Virus record (IMG/VR): IMGVR_UViG_3300044991_000084
Span: 1 to 31,882 of that record
DNA: 31,882 bases
Source: a virus
Direction: 5' to 3' (one strand)
Shown here: in pieces, positions 1 to 5,976 of the stretch
Layout of the letters: each line of letters starts with the position of its first letter
How positions within the stretch are numbered: position 1 is the first letter of the stretch
The notes under the pieces: generated by a model
The model's database searches: none
The model's input: only the letters and a program-made list of their open reading frames with translations
What the model was told of the DNA's origin: nothing
Translations under genes and position numbers: made by a program

Positions 1-102
1 GCATTGTGTGAGATAGACATAATACTTGCCGCTCCGTATACCAAGGCAGACGCATACGGCAGGATTAAGAAAGTAATTCTTGAAGTATTGGGGGACACAT
101 GA
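1..102 (+). CDS. C-terminal end of an unidentified phage protein (partial)
   Basis: The window opens inside a reading frame in frame 1. It encodes 33 residues (ALCEIDIILA... to ...EVLGDT) and stops at TGA 100-102. The stop overlaps the next gene's ATG in an ATGA junction, the usual arrangement for translationally coupled phage genes, which supports this short tail being real coding sequence. The family cannot be recognised from 33 residues, and the start lies left of the window. Confidence 0.6.
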   Translation, partial: ALCEIDIILAAPYTKADAYGRIKKVILEVLGDT

Positions 103-320
103 GAGGCACTGGATTTGGAAATGTTCTTGCGGGCAACATTGCGGCTCTCAAAGGACAGAAAAGAAACGAAAAACGCATGAGCCAAAAATGGAAAATGTGT
201 TGGAAATGCCAAAAAGACAAAAGCCCTAATGGTGGGTTTCTCCGAATAACTGCGGGGTTACACAAATTTATTTGCAAGGATTGTATGGATGCTAAACAAA
301 AGAAATTGGAGGATGTATGA
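99..320 (+). CDS. Small Cys4 zinc-ribbon-like phage protein
   Basis: This 73-aa basic protein has a CxxC...CxxC pattern (C34, C37, C59, C62), as in treble-clef or zinc-ribbon proteins that bind nucleic acid or partner proteins. The N-terminal third is rich in Lys and Arg. The start at 99 overlaps the upstream stop (ATGA) and has a G-rich stretch (GGGGGA) just before it. An in-frame ATG at residue 27, just before the zinc-binding core, is an alternative start. The gene ends with a second ATGA overlap into the next gene, so it sits in a coupled string of early genes. Zinc binding is inferred from cysteine spacing only; the function is unknown. Confidence 0.75.
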   Translation: MRGTGFGNVLAGNIAALKGQKRNEKRMSQKWKMCWKCQKDKSPNGGFLRITAGLHKFICKDCMDAKQKKLEDV

Positions 321-490
321 ACGATGACGATGACATTCAAGACTACGTTAGTACAAAGCAAGTGAACGAGGTCTACGAGAAGATACGCAACAACACGCTA
401 GAAGAAGTAGCGCAAGAGTTTGACAAGATGAAAGCCTTTGGGGATACGTCAGCATCCTTTGCAGTATTTGTACGGGGTATGAAAAGATAA
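317..490 (+). CDS. Small acidic phage protein, unknown function
   Basis: This short gene encodes 57 aa, beginning MNDDDDIQDYVST and ending VFVRGMKR. A strong Shine-Dalgarno GGAGG (308-312) lies 4 nt before the ATG. The gene overlaps its upstream neighbour by ATGA and its downstream neighbour by TAATG (488-492), so three consecutive genes are coupled. The N-terminus is strongly acidic; the centre (KQVNEVYEKIRNNTLEEVAQEFDKM) should form amphipathic helix. No family is recognised. The overlaps, Shine-Dalgarno and absence of a better frame support it as a real gene. Confidence 0.7.
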   Translation: MNDDDDIQDYVSTKQVNEVYEKIRNNTLEEVAQEFDKMKAFGDTSASFAVFVRGMKR

Positions 491-750
491 TGCCAAGACC
501 AAAACCGCCTGAGCCACTTAAAGGTCGCAACATGCGAATGTCTGATATTGAGTATCTTATGTTTATAGAATTAGGAGGAGCCGAATGGCTAAGAAAACAT
601 GTTAAGCAAAAAGCAAAGTACCCAAAAGGATACTACGAAGCCCTTGTCAAACAAGGTGCTAACTCAGGAAGAGCTAATGGCGTGGTGGCCGTTCACACGG
701 CTAGACCCGAAGCGATTCCCCAAACCAAAGAAGCCACAACAGGATTATGA
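490..750 (+). CDS. Small basic phage protein, ribbon-helix-helix-like
   Basis: The 86-aa product has a central segment (RMSDIEYLMFIELGGAEWLRKHV) resembling the 'SD-E----LGGAEWLR' signature of small ribbon-helix-helix-like proteins common in phages, so a DNA-binding or regulatory role is plausible. The start ATG overlaps the previous stop codon (TAATG). The last ~25 residues look unstructured and overlap a better-looking alternative frame (677-766), so the true end or the coding status of the tail is uncertain. The assignment rests on motif resemblance alone. Confidence 0.6.
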   Translation: MPRPKPPEPLKGRNMRMSDIEYLMFIELGGAEWLRKHVKQKAKYPKGYYEALVKQGANSGRANGVVAVHTARPEAIPQTKEATTGL

Positions 751-766
751 GGAGGCAACATTTTGA
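677..766 (+). CDS. Possible overlapping 29-aa microprotein
   Basis: In the +1 frame relative to the gene it overlaps, an ORF runs from ATG 677 to TGA 764-766 and would encode a Trp/Pro/Lys-rich peptide, MAWWPFTRLDPKRFPKPKKP, ending in an acidic tail. A purine-rich AGGAAGAG (666-673) lies three bases before the ATG, and the stop overlaps the TTG start of the next gene. The composition (WW, KRFPKPKKP) looks less random than the overlapped tail of the 490-750 gene. Nothing proves it is translated, and it may be a chance ORF. Confidence 0.35.
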   Translation: MAWWPFTRLDPKRFPKPKKPQQDYEEATF

Positions 767-969
767 CCACAGGAATTGAGTATTTAAAAATAGAGAAGAA
801 ACGCAAGGGGCGGGGGCTTGGTAAGAAACCCGCATTAACTTGCACGAGCTTGCGACTACCGAGAGAGGTGATGGATTATTTCGACACCAACCATCGAATG
901 TCAAAGCAAGCCAAGATGAGAGAAGTTCTTACCGAGTACGTCAACAACCAAACAGGAAATAAACCATGA
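763..969 (+). CDS. Ribbon-helix-helix-like DNA-binding protein, TTG start
   Basis: The 68-aa product has a basic N-terminus followed by TSLRLPREVMDYFDTNH and MSKQAKMREVLTEYV. This is the beta-strand, helix, helix layout of MetJ/Arc-type repressors, in which 'LRLP-EV-' is the strand and first helix. The start is TTG at 763, justified by a perfect AGGAGG (750-755) seven bases upstream and no nearby ATG. It ends in an ATGA overlap with the HTH-DUF3310 gene. Proteins of this size and fold often autoregulate early operons, so it is a candidate for the factor that reads the palindromes at the downstream promoters, but that link is inference. Confidence 0.7.
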   Translation: MTTGIEYLKIEKKRKGRGLGKKPALTCTSLRLPREVMDYFDTNHRMSKQAKMREVLTEYVNNQTGNKP

Positions 970-1475
970 TTAAAAAAGTAACCAAAGCCGCACAAGTGCG
1001 TAACTACGTAGCCTCTAACCCAAAGGCCAAACCACAGGAGGTAGCAGATGCTATCGGTGTTGGACTTCAGTACGTATACACAGTGCTGTGGAACGCAAAG
1101 AAGAAAGCCAAGGTAGTAAAGAAGGCTAAGCTCACGCTACCTAAGCCTAACTGGAAAAGTGGGGGTGTGTATTCATCGGAGATTCCAATGTTTGAAGGCA
1201 CATCTAGTCGCCTCACTGAACTTTCAATTCGACCCAAGATTCGTATGCAAGGTAGCGATGGAACACAACGCGAGTTGTTCGACCCAGTAGAGCACCCTGC
1301 CCATTACAAAGTAGGTGGAATCGAGACCATCGACTTCATCGAGGCGAAGAAGCTGAACTACAACATCGGCAACGTGATTAAGTATCTGACTCGTGCTGAC
1401 TACAAAGGCAACAAGCTCGAAGACTTGCGCAAAGCTCAGTGGTATCTGACTCGTGAGATCAGCATGCTGAAGTAA
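966..1475 (+). CDS. HTH-DUF3310 fusion protein
   Basis: The 169-aa protein has two parts. Residues 5-45 (VTKAAQVRNYVASNPKAKPQ, then EVADAIGVGLQYVYTVLWNA) read as a helix-turn-helix of the type that follows 'AKPQEVADA'. Residues 108-168 (PVEHPAHYKVGGIETIDFIE, ...NVIKYLTRADYKGN, ...LEDLRKAQWYLTREI) match DUF3310, a phage domain often annotated as a nucleotide-kinase-like or SaV-type protein with no firm function. A basic linker joins them. The gene starts with an ATGA overlap and is the last of its operon, 30 bp before a strong terminator. The DUF3310 call is confident, the HTH call moderate. Confidence 0.85.
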   Translation: MIKKVTKAAQVRNYVASNPKAKPQEVADAIGVGLQYVYTVLWNAKKKAKVVKKAKLTLPKPNWKSGGVYSSEIPMFEGTSSRLTELSIRPKIRMQGSDGTQRELFDPVEHPAHYKVGGIETIDFIEAKKLNYNIGNVIKYLTRADYKGNKLEDLRKAQWYLTREISMLK

Positions 1476-1505
1476 AACCAACCTAACAATGTTAGGGTAA
1501 TTCCT

Positions 1506-1528
1506 AGCCGCCTACGGGCGGCTTTTTT
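1506..1528 (+). terminator. Rho-independent terminator after the DUF3310 gene
   Basis: A 7-bp perfect stem, AGCCGCC (1506-1512) and GGCGGCT (1517-1523), with a TACG tetraloop, runs straight into a T-run (1523-1528). It closes the first early operon and lies just before the 1541 promoter. Confidence 0.9.
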
Positions 1529-1540
1529 ACGTCTGTACTA

Positions 1541-1553
1541 TTGACAAAGTCAA
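1541..1553. promoter_or_regulatory. Operator-like palindrome over the -35 box (site 1)
   Basis: TTGAC-AAA-GTCAA is an inverted repeat with 5-bp arms that includes the whole -35 box. An equivalent palindrome, TTGACA-A-TGTCAA, covers the -35 box of the 7355 promoter. Repeated placement at the same promoter position suggests binding by a dimeric regulator. Part of the palindrome follows automatically from TTGACA; the GTCAA arm does not. Confidence 0.5.
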
Positions 1554-1568
1554 GCGGTGTGCTATATT
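1541..1568 (+). promoter_or_regulatory. Sigma70-type promoter for the polymerase operon
   Basis: A consensus -35 box TTGACA (1541-1546) and a -10 box TATATT (1563-1568) are separated by 16 bp, with a TGC extension just before the -10 (TGCTATATT). The start point is expected near 1575, giving a short ~20-nt leader to the ATG at 1595. It follows the terminator at 1506-1528 directly, so it independently drives the 1595-7358 gene string. The design matches the promoter at 7355. Confidence 0.8.
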
Positions 1569-1594
1569 GACTCCATAAACAACTGGAGTATTAG

Positions 1595-1891
1595 ATGGCA
1601 ACGACACCTGAAGCCAAGGTCAAAGCAAAGATCAAGGCAATCCTCAAAGCCCACGACATTTACTATGCCATGCCCATCGGCACTGGATACGGAAGCAGTG
1701 GCGTTCCCGACTTTCTCTGTTGCGTCAACGGCAAGTTCGTAGCGGTTGAAGCCAAAGCTGGCAAGGGGCAAGCGACTGCCTTGCAATTAAAAAACCTACA
1801 ACTAATTAACGCATCGGGTGGGTACACCCTCATCATCCGTGAGGACAACCTTGAATACCTAGAACGAATCATTGAGGAGTGCATGCAATGA
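1595..1891 (+). CDS. VRR-NUC domain nuclease
   Basis: The 98-aa protein consists of a single VRR-NUC fold, a PD-(D/E)XK-superfamily nuclease related to FAN1 and phage Holliday-junction-type nucleases. Catalytic residues are visible: 'GSSGVPDF' with D39, 'VAVEAKAG' with E52 and K54, and Q64 in 'ATALQLKNLQ', followed by the typical 'INASGGYTLII' strand. Stand-alone proteins of this length are normal in phages and probably process branched DNA during replication or recombination. A TGGAG sequence precedes the ATG. The stop overlaps the polymerase start (ATGA), so the two are likely co-translated. It is the first gene after the 1541 promoter. Confidence 0.88.
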   Translation: MATTPEAKVKAKIKAILKAHDIYYAMPIGTGYGSSGVPDFLCCVNGKFVAVEAKAGKGQATALQLKNLQLINASGGYTLIIREDNLEYLERIIEECMQ

Positions 1892-3708
1892 ACATCATTA
1901 CAGTTGACTTTGAGACGTTCTACTCCCGCGAGATTGGGTTTGCCAAGCAGACTACCGAAGAGTACATCCGCGACCCGCAGTTCCATGTCGTAGGGGTATC
2001 AGTGCAGGTAGATGACGGAGAGCCAGAATGGTTCAGCGGAACGATGGTTCAGACTGCCGAGTACCTTAAGCAATTCGATTGGGGCAATTCATTGGCGCTA
2101 GCACACAACGCCATATTTGATGGGGCAATCCTGAGTTGGCACTTCAACATTAAACCAAAGGGTTGGTTGGACACACTCTCCATGGGCAGAGCCTTGCATG
2201 GCACTAACGTAGGGGGCAGTCTCAAGGTGCTAGCGCAGTACTATGGCATAGGCGAGAAGGGTACAGAGGTTGAGAACGCCCTTGGTCTGAGACGGGTCGA
2301 CTTTCCCCCCGAGCAGTTAGCAAGGTATGGGGAATACTGCATGAACGATGTAGCCCTGACATGGCAGTTGTTTGGCAATATGAGCAAAGGCTTTCCGCAG
2401 ATAGAGCTGCGCTTAATTGACTTAACCATACGCATGTTCACAGAACCGTCTTTGGCGCTGGACTTGCAAGTACTCGGTGACCACTTAGATTCAGTACAGG
2501 ATTTAAAGGCGATGGCGTTAGGCGCTTACGAAAAAGGCGACTTGATGAGCAACCAAAAGTTTGCGATTATGTTGCAAGCCGCTGGCGCTTTACCGCCAAT
2601 GAAGATTAGCCTAACCACAGGCAAAGAGACTTTCGCTTTCTCTAAAACTGACGAAGAGTTCAAAGCATTGCTTGAGCATAAGAACCCCGCAGTACAAGCC
2701 CTAGTATCTGCACGCCTAGGTACGAAGTCGACCATTGAGGAGACGCGAACCGAAAGGTTTATTGGCATTGCCAAACGTGGTCTTATGCCAGTTCCCTTGC
2801 GATACTATGCCGCCCACACAGGGCGGTGGGGCGGTGATGACAAGCTCAACCTACAAAACATCCCGCGCAACTCCCCCCTGAAACACGCCATTTTTGCGCC
2901 AACAGGATACGTGATGATCGACTCAGACTCATCACAAATTGAAGCCCGTACGCTAGCATGGCTTGCGGAACAAGACGACTTAGTGGAGGCATTTGATCGT
3001 GGCGAGGATGTATACAAAATCATGGCATCTGCTATCTATGGCAAGGACATGTCAGAAATTACAAAGGATGAGAGATTTGTGGGTAAGACCACTATCCTTG
3101 GTTGTGGGTACGGGATGGGCGCGGCAAAGTTCCAAGCGCAACTCAAGAACTTTAACGTGGAGATTACATTGGGCGAAGCAACACGGATTATCGACACGTA
3201 CCGCACAACGTATCCGAAAATTACTGCACTTTGGAAGAAAGCGGGCCTAGCCCTTGAAGCCATATTGCGTGGTAGTGCTACAGAATTAGGTAGAAACGGA
3301 GTGTTACTTGTCTGCGGTAGAGACGGCATCCTTTTACCCAACGAGTTATGGTTACGTTACCCCAACTTGCGTATGGTTACCGCTGAAGACGGATTGCGTA
3401 ACGAATTGGTCTACGACACCAAGCGGGGCAAAGCCACTATACCCAACCGAATCTATGGCGGCAAGGTGATTGAGAACGTATGCCAAGCCCTAGCCCGTAT
3501 CGTGATTGGTGAGCAGATGCTAATGATCGCTAAGAAGTACAAGGTTGTGATGACTGTGCATGATGCGATTGCCTGCATAGCGCCGAAAGCCGAGGCTAAG
3601 ACCGCGCAAGAATACGTAGAGATGTGTATGCGTATGCGCCCTAAGTGGGCAAAAGACTTACCGCTTAATTGTGAATCAGGATACGGACAAAACTATGGAA
3701 ACTGTTAA
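1888..3708 (+). CDS. Family A DNA polymerase with 3'-5' exonuclease
   Basis: The replicative polymerase (606 aa) has an N-terminal DEDDy proofreading domain: motif I 'VDFETF' (D7, E9), motif II 'AHNAIFDGA' (D78), motif III 'YGEYCMNDVAL' (Y150, D154). The C-terminal polymerase domain has motif A 'DSDSSQIEAR' (catalytic D347), O-helix/motif B 'RFVGKTTILGCGYGMG' (R396, K400, L404, Y408) and motif C 'TVHDAIA' (H558, D559). L404 aligns with Phe762 of E. coli Pol I, and A560 replaces the Glu of the usual VHDE. ATG 1888 is preferred over an upstream GTG (1879) because it lies 8 nt after GAGGAG and overlaps the VRR-NUC stop as ATGA. No 5'-nuclease domain is present. Confidence 0.95.
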   Translation: MNIITVDFETFYSREIGFAKQTTEEYIRDPQFHVVGVSVQVDDGEPEWFSGTMVQTAEYLKQFDWGNSLALAHNAIFDGAILSWHFNIKPKGWLDTLSMGRALHGTNVGGSLKVLAQYYGIGEKGTEVENALGLRRVDFPPEQLARYGEYCMNDVALTWQLFGNMSKGFPQIELRLIDLTIRMFTEPSLALDLQVLGDHLDSVQDLKAMALGAYEKGDLMSNQKFAIMLQAAGALPPMKISLTTGKETFAFSKTDEEFKALLEHKNPAVQALVSARLGTKSTIEETRTERFIGIAKRGLMPVPLRYYAAHTGRWGGDDKLNLQNIPRNSPLKHAIFAPTGYVMIDSDSSQIEARTLAWLAEQDDLVEAFDRGEDVYKIMASAIYGKDMSEITKDERFVGKTTILGCGYGMGAAKFQAQLKNFNVEITLGEATRIIDTYRTTYPKITALWKKAGLALEAILRGSATELGRNGVLLVCGRDGILLPNELWLRYPNLRMVTAEDGLRNELVYDTKRGKATIPNRIYGGKVIENVCQALARIVIGEQMLMIAKKYKVVMTVHDAIACIAPKAEAKTAQEYVEMCMRMRPKWAKDLPLNCESGYGQNYGNC

Positions 3709-3720
3709 GGAGAAGCAAGC

Positions 3721-3984
3721 ATGACATACAACGCAGAACAGATTACCTTTATGTTGGCCGAGGCCATAGACCAAGACCGAGAGTACAAGTCGTGGCACGT
3801 AAGCACCCGACACCTGATGGCTCTTGTTGAGAGGGTTGTTGCCGAGGAGCGTGAGGCGTGTGCTGAAGTTTGCAAGAAACACGCTGATGTGTATGCGGGG
3901 CTTGAAGGAAACCCAACGGCAAGATCAGCATGGGCGGCTTGCATCGACAACCATGACTTCATCCGAGCAAGGGGACAAGCATGA
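3721..3984 (+). CDS. Small phage protein, unknown function
   Basis: The 87-aa helical protein contains 'LVERVVAEEREACAEVCKKHA' and ends 'FIRARGQA', a layout often seen in small phage proteins of unknown function. AAGGAG before the ATG (3721) is a good ribosome binding site, and the stop overlaps the oxygenase start as ATGA. G+C is similar to the replication genes. No catalytic or metal motif is evident beyond two closely spaced cysteines in the helix and one later. Confidence 0.7.
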   Translation: MTYNAEQITFMLAEAIDQDREYKSWHVSTRHLMALVERVVAEEREACAEVCKKHADVYAGLEGNPTARSAWAACIDNHDFIRARGQA

Positions 3985-4568
3985 CCGTCAACGCATCTTG
4001 GCAATTTCAAGCCGATAAGACTCAAAACTGGGCGCACATGGATAACCTGTTTACACCTAAAGAGTGCGCTCAGATAATTACTATTGGTAACTCTAAGTTG
4101 GAAGAGGCAAAAATTGTTGGAAGTCAGATGTCTAAGCTGACCAACAAAGACGTGCGCGAAAGTCAAGTTTCTTGGTTGTATAGCTCAGACATTGAGTTTG
4201 CATTTCGTCGCGTAACTGATGGCATTCTCAATATTAATAGCCAATTTTTTAATTTTGATTTGTTTGGTTTAGCGGAAGGTTTTCAGTTCACCCGATACGA
4301 TGCCCCAACCGGCCATTATGGGATGCACATTGACAAAATTTTTAATAGCACAGTTCGCAAACTATCATTAACAATTCAGTTGTCTTCACCTGAAGATTAC
4401 GAAGGTGGGGAGTTGGCTCTTAAATTCGGTGCAAAGGCTAATTTAATGCCCAAAGATTTAGGCAAAATGGTAGTTTTTCCAAGTTATGTATTACATGAAG
4501 TGCGCCCTGTAACTAAAGGAACTCGATATAGCCTTGTTGCTTGGGTTACTGGTAAGCCCTTTAAATAA
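3981..4568 (+). CDS. 2OG-Fe(II) oxygenase, PKHD/prolyl-hydroxylase type
   Basis: The 195-aa protein is a 2-oxoglutarate/Fe(II)-dependent dioxygenase of the prolyl 4-hydroxylase/PKHD group. The iron triad is visible as H116-x-D118 ('GMHIDKI') and H172 ('YVLHEVRP'). R182 in 'TKGTRYSLVAWV', ten residues after H172, is the expected 2-oxoglutarate anchor. 'GFQFTRYDAPTGHYGMH' and 'EDYEGGELAL' are family signatures. The enzyme should hydroxylate a protein or small substrate; the substrate is unknown. Parts are clearly AT-rich: I counted about 40% G+C over 4201-4560 against 53-57% in sampled 60-bp blocks of neighbours, so it may be a recent arrival. ATGA overlap at the start. Confidence 0.85.
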   Translation: MTVNASWQFQADKTQNWAHMDNLFTPKECAQIITIGNSKLEEAKIVGSQMSKLTNKDVRESQVSWLYSSDIEFAFRRVTDGILNINSQFFNFDLFGLAEGFQFTRYDAPTGHYGMHIDKIFNSTVRKLSLTIQLSSPEDYEGGELALKFGAKANLMPKDLGKMVVFPSYVLHEVRPVTKGTRYSLVAWVTGKPFK

Positions 4569-4578
4569 AGGACAGAAC

Positions 4579-4671
4579 ATGACACAAGAAGACATTGAAC
4601 AGTGGACGAGAGAAACGGGTTGCTTTGATGCGACGCCTGAGTTTTTAGAACGCTTTGCCGCTTTAAAATGA
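4579..4671 (+). CDS. Phage microprotein of 30 aa
   Basis: This short ORF begins MTQEDIEQWTRETGCFDATP and ends FAALK. A purine-rich AAGGACAG (4568-4575) precedes the ATG, and the stop overlaps the nuclease start (ATGA at 4668-4671). It fills the only gap between the oxygenase and the nuclease. It would form a short acidic helix. Unknown function; it may act mainly in translational coupling of the downstream gene. Confidence 0.55.
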   Translation: MTQEDIEQWTRETGCFDATPEFLERFAALK

Positions 4672-5333
4672 AACAACTCATTTGGTCATTTAGTAGCTTG
4701 AAGACCTTTCAGCAGTGCCCTAAGAAGTACTATCACACCAAGGTTGCCAAGGATGTAATCGAGGGGGATACAACCGCTACGCTGTACGGCAAGGAGATGC
4801 ACACTGCCGCTGAAGAATACATCCGTGACGGCAAGCCCATACCTGAGAAGTTTGCATACGTTAGGTCTTCTTTAGATAGACTAAACGCCATCCCCGGGGA
4901 GAAGCATTGCGAGGTAAAACTAGGATTGACCAAAGACTTAGAGCCTTGCGAGTTCTCAGCCGAAGGCGTGTGGTGGCATGGGATTGCCGACTTGGTTATC
5001 TTAGACCGCGAGAAGAAGCTAGCCTATTCAGTTGACTACAAGACAAGTAAGAACGCACGCTACGCTGATATGGGTCAGCTTGATCTGATCGCCGCCGCCC
5101 TGTTTGCCAAGTACCCCGAGATTGAGCGGGTCAAGTCTGCGCTTATGTTCGTAGTCAGTAAGGAATTCGTCAAGGCCGACCATGATGCCAAGATGAAGTC
5201 AGTGTATGTGCAGAAAGTGTTGCCCGATATTGAGCGACTCGAAGGCGCATTCCTGAGCGGGGTTTGGAACCCCAAAACAGGGCCACTCTGCAAGTGGTGT
5301 TCAGTAAAGCAATGTGAATACAACAAAGGATGA
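4668..5333 (+). CDS. Cas4/RecB-like PD-(D/E)XK nuclease with Fe-S cysteines
   Basis: The 221-aa protein matches the Cas4/RecB-type exonuclease family. Nuclease motifs in order: 'WSFSSLKTFQQCPKKYY' at the N-terminus, H45 ('GKEMHTAAEEYI'), D108 ('GIADLVIL'), D123-x-K125 ('SVDYKTSK') and Q137 ('GQLDLIA'). Four cysteines, C17 plus the C-terminal C208, C211 and C216 ('LCKWCSVKQC'), have the split arrangement that holds a 4Fe-4S cluster in Cas4 and AddB. No CRISPR array or cas genes are present, so this is a phage DNA end-processing or recombination nuclease. It is translationally coupled to the 30-aa ORF. Confidence 0.88.
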   Translation: MKQLIWSFSSLKTFQQCPKKYYHTKVAKDVIEGDTTATLYGKEMHTAAEEYIRDGKPIPEKFAYVRSSLDRLNAIPGEKHCEVKLGLTKDLEPCEFSAEGVWWHGIADLVILDREKKLAYSVDYKTSKNARYADMGQLDLIAAALFAKYPEIERVKSALMFVVSKEFVKADHDAKMKSVYVQKVLPDIERLEGAFLSGVWNPKTGPLCKWCSVKQCEYNKG

Positions 5334-5336
5334 ACT

Positions 5337-5693
5337 ATGTCAGATGATTATGTACGCGCACGTAACACAGACCCCTCGACAAGTCACGAGGCGGCAGATA
5401 AAGTAGGGGAGTTCGCCCATGCCCATTACTATCAGATACTACACGCCTTGCTAGACCATGGCCCGCTAGGTAAAGATGGTATTGCTAAGGTAGCGAATAT
5501 GAATGGCCGTGAAGATGGGAATGCCGTAGCTCGCCGACTGCCTGAGTTGCTTAAGCAAAGTTTGGTATCCCTCACGGGTGAAAAAGTTCTATCACGTAGC
5601 GGTCGTAGCGAACGTGAGTGGGCTATTAACGAAGCCGTATATCAAGAAAGAGTTAAACAAAATGCCTTACGTAAACAAACCCCGTCCCTATAA
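5337..5693 (+). CDS. Winged-helix-like phage protein
   Basis: The 118-aa protein starts 'DPSTSHEAAD' and contains 'YYQILHALLDHGPLGKDGIA', 'VARRLPELLKQSLVSLTG' and 'SRSGRSEREWAI'. This is the helix-helix-recognition helix-beta wing pattern of a winged HTH that many phages carry in the replication region; the SxSGR-EW strand is the wing. AAAGGATGA precedes the ATG. The 3' end overlaps the start of the HNH-like gene by 32 bp in another frame. A DNA-binding role is likely; whether it regulates or aids replication is unknown. Confidence 0.75.
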   Translation: MSDDYVRARNTDPSTSHEAADKVGEFAHAHYYQILHALLDHGPLGKDGIAKVANMNGREDGNAVARRLPELLKQSLVSLTGEKVLSRSGRSEREWAINEAVYQERVKQNALRKQTPSL

Positions 5694-5976
5694 AAAAGAA
5701 TACCAACAGCAAGTTGCTCGTGGTGAGTTGCCTGACCGGATGGAGCGTCAGCGTGCCCGTAATGAGTACGACAAAAAGAACCCTGACAAGAACAACGACG
5801 GCACTGCCGATTCTAGGGAAGGCAAAGATATTGCCCACGTTAAGGCGCTGAGTAAGGGTGGCTCTAATAAAGATGGCACGAAGGTGCAATCCCCAACGGC
5901 CAACCGCTCATTTAAACGTAACTCACAACACAAGTTGGTGACTGAGACAAGCGCCAAGGAACGTAAGAAGAAATGA
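5662..5976 (+). CDS. HNH-like small basic protein
   Basis: From ATG 5662 the product is 104 aa and very basic. The segment 'DIAHVKALSKGGSNKDGTKV' followed by 'NRSFKRNS' resembles the core of small HNH nucleases ('D-H--PLSKGGSN---N-----NRSF'). One His (H70) lies in the HNH position, but no CxxC zinc knuckle is present and the expected Asn is not clear, so activity may be lost or altered. The frame extends upstream to a GTG at 5578, but that would cover the winged-helix gene; ATG 5662 gives the expected 'MPYVNKPRPYKKEY' start. The stop overlaps the helicase start (ATGA). Confidence 0.7.
   Translation: MPYVNKPRPYKKEYQQQVARGELPDRMERQRARNEYDKKNPDKNNDGTADSREGKDIAHVKALSKGGSNKDGTKVQSPTANRSFKRNSQHKLVTETSAKERKKK

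Noticed and set aside
1570-1589. Hairpin hiding the ribosome binding site of the VRR-NUC gene (ACTCCA/TGGAGT)
   Set aside because: The predicted transcription start is near 1575, so most of the 5' arm would not be in the RNA.
1879-1887. GTG start for the DNA polymerase
   Set aside because: ATG 1888 has a better distance from GAGGAG and the ATGA overlap typical of this operon.
3705-4166. Minus-strand ORF of 153 aa
   Set aside because: It lies opposite two coupled plus-strand genes, one with a full enzyme motif set; no ribosome binding site or family signal.
5578-5661. Longer N-terminus for the HNH-like protein from GTG 5578
   Set aside because: It would overlap the well-supported winged-helix gene by more than 100 bp; ATG 5662 gives a normal start.
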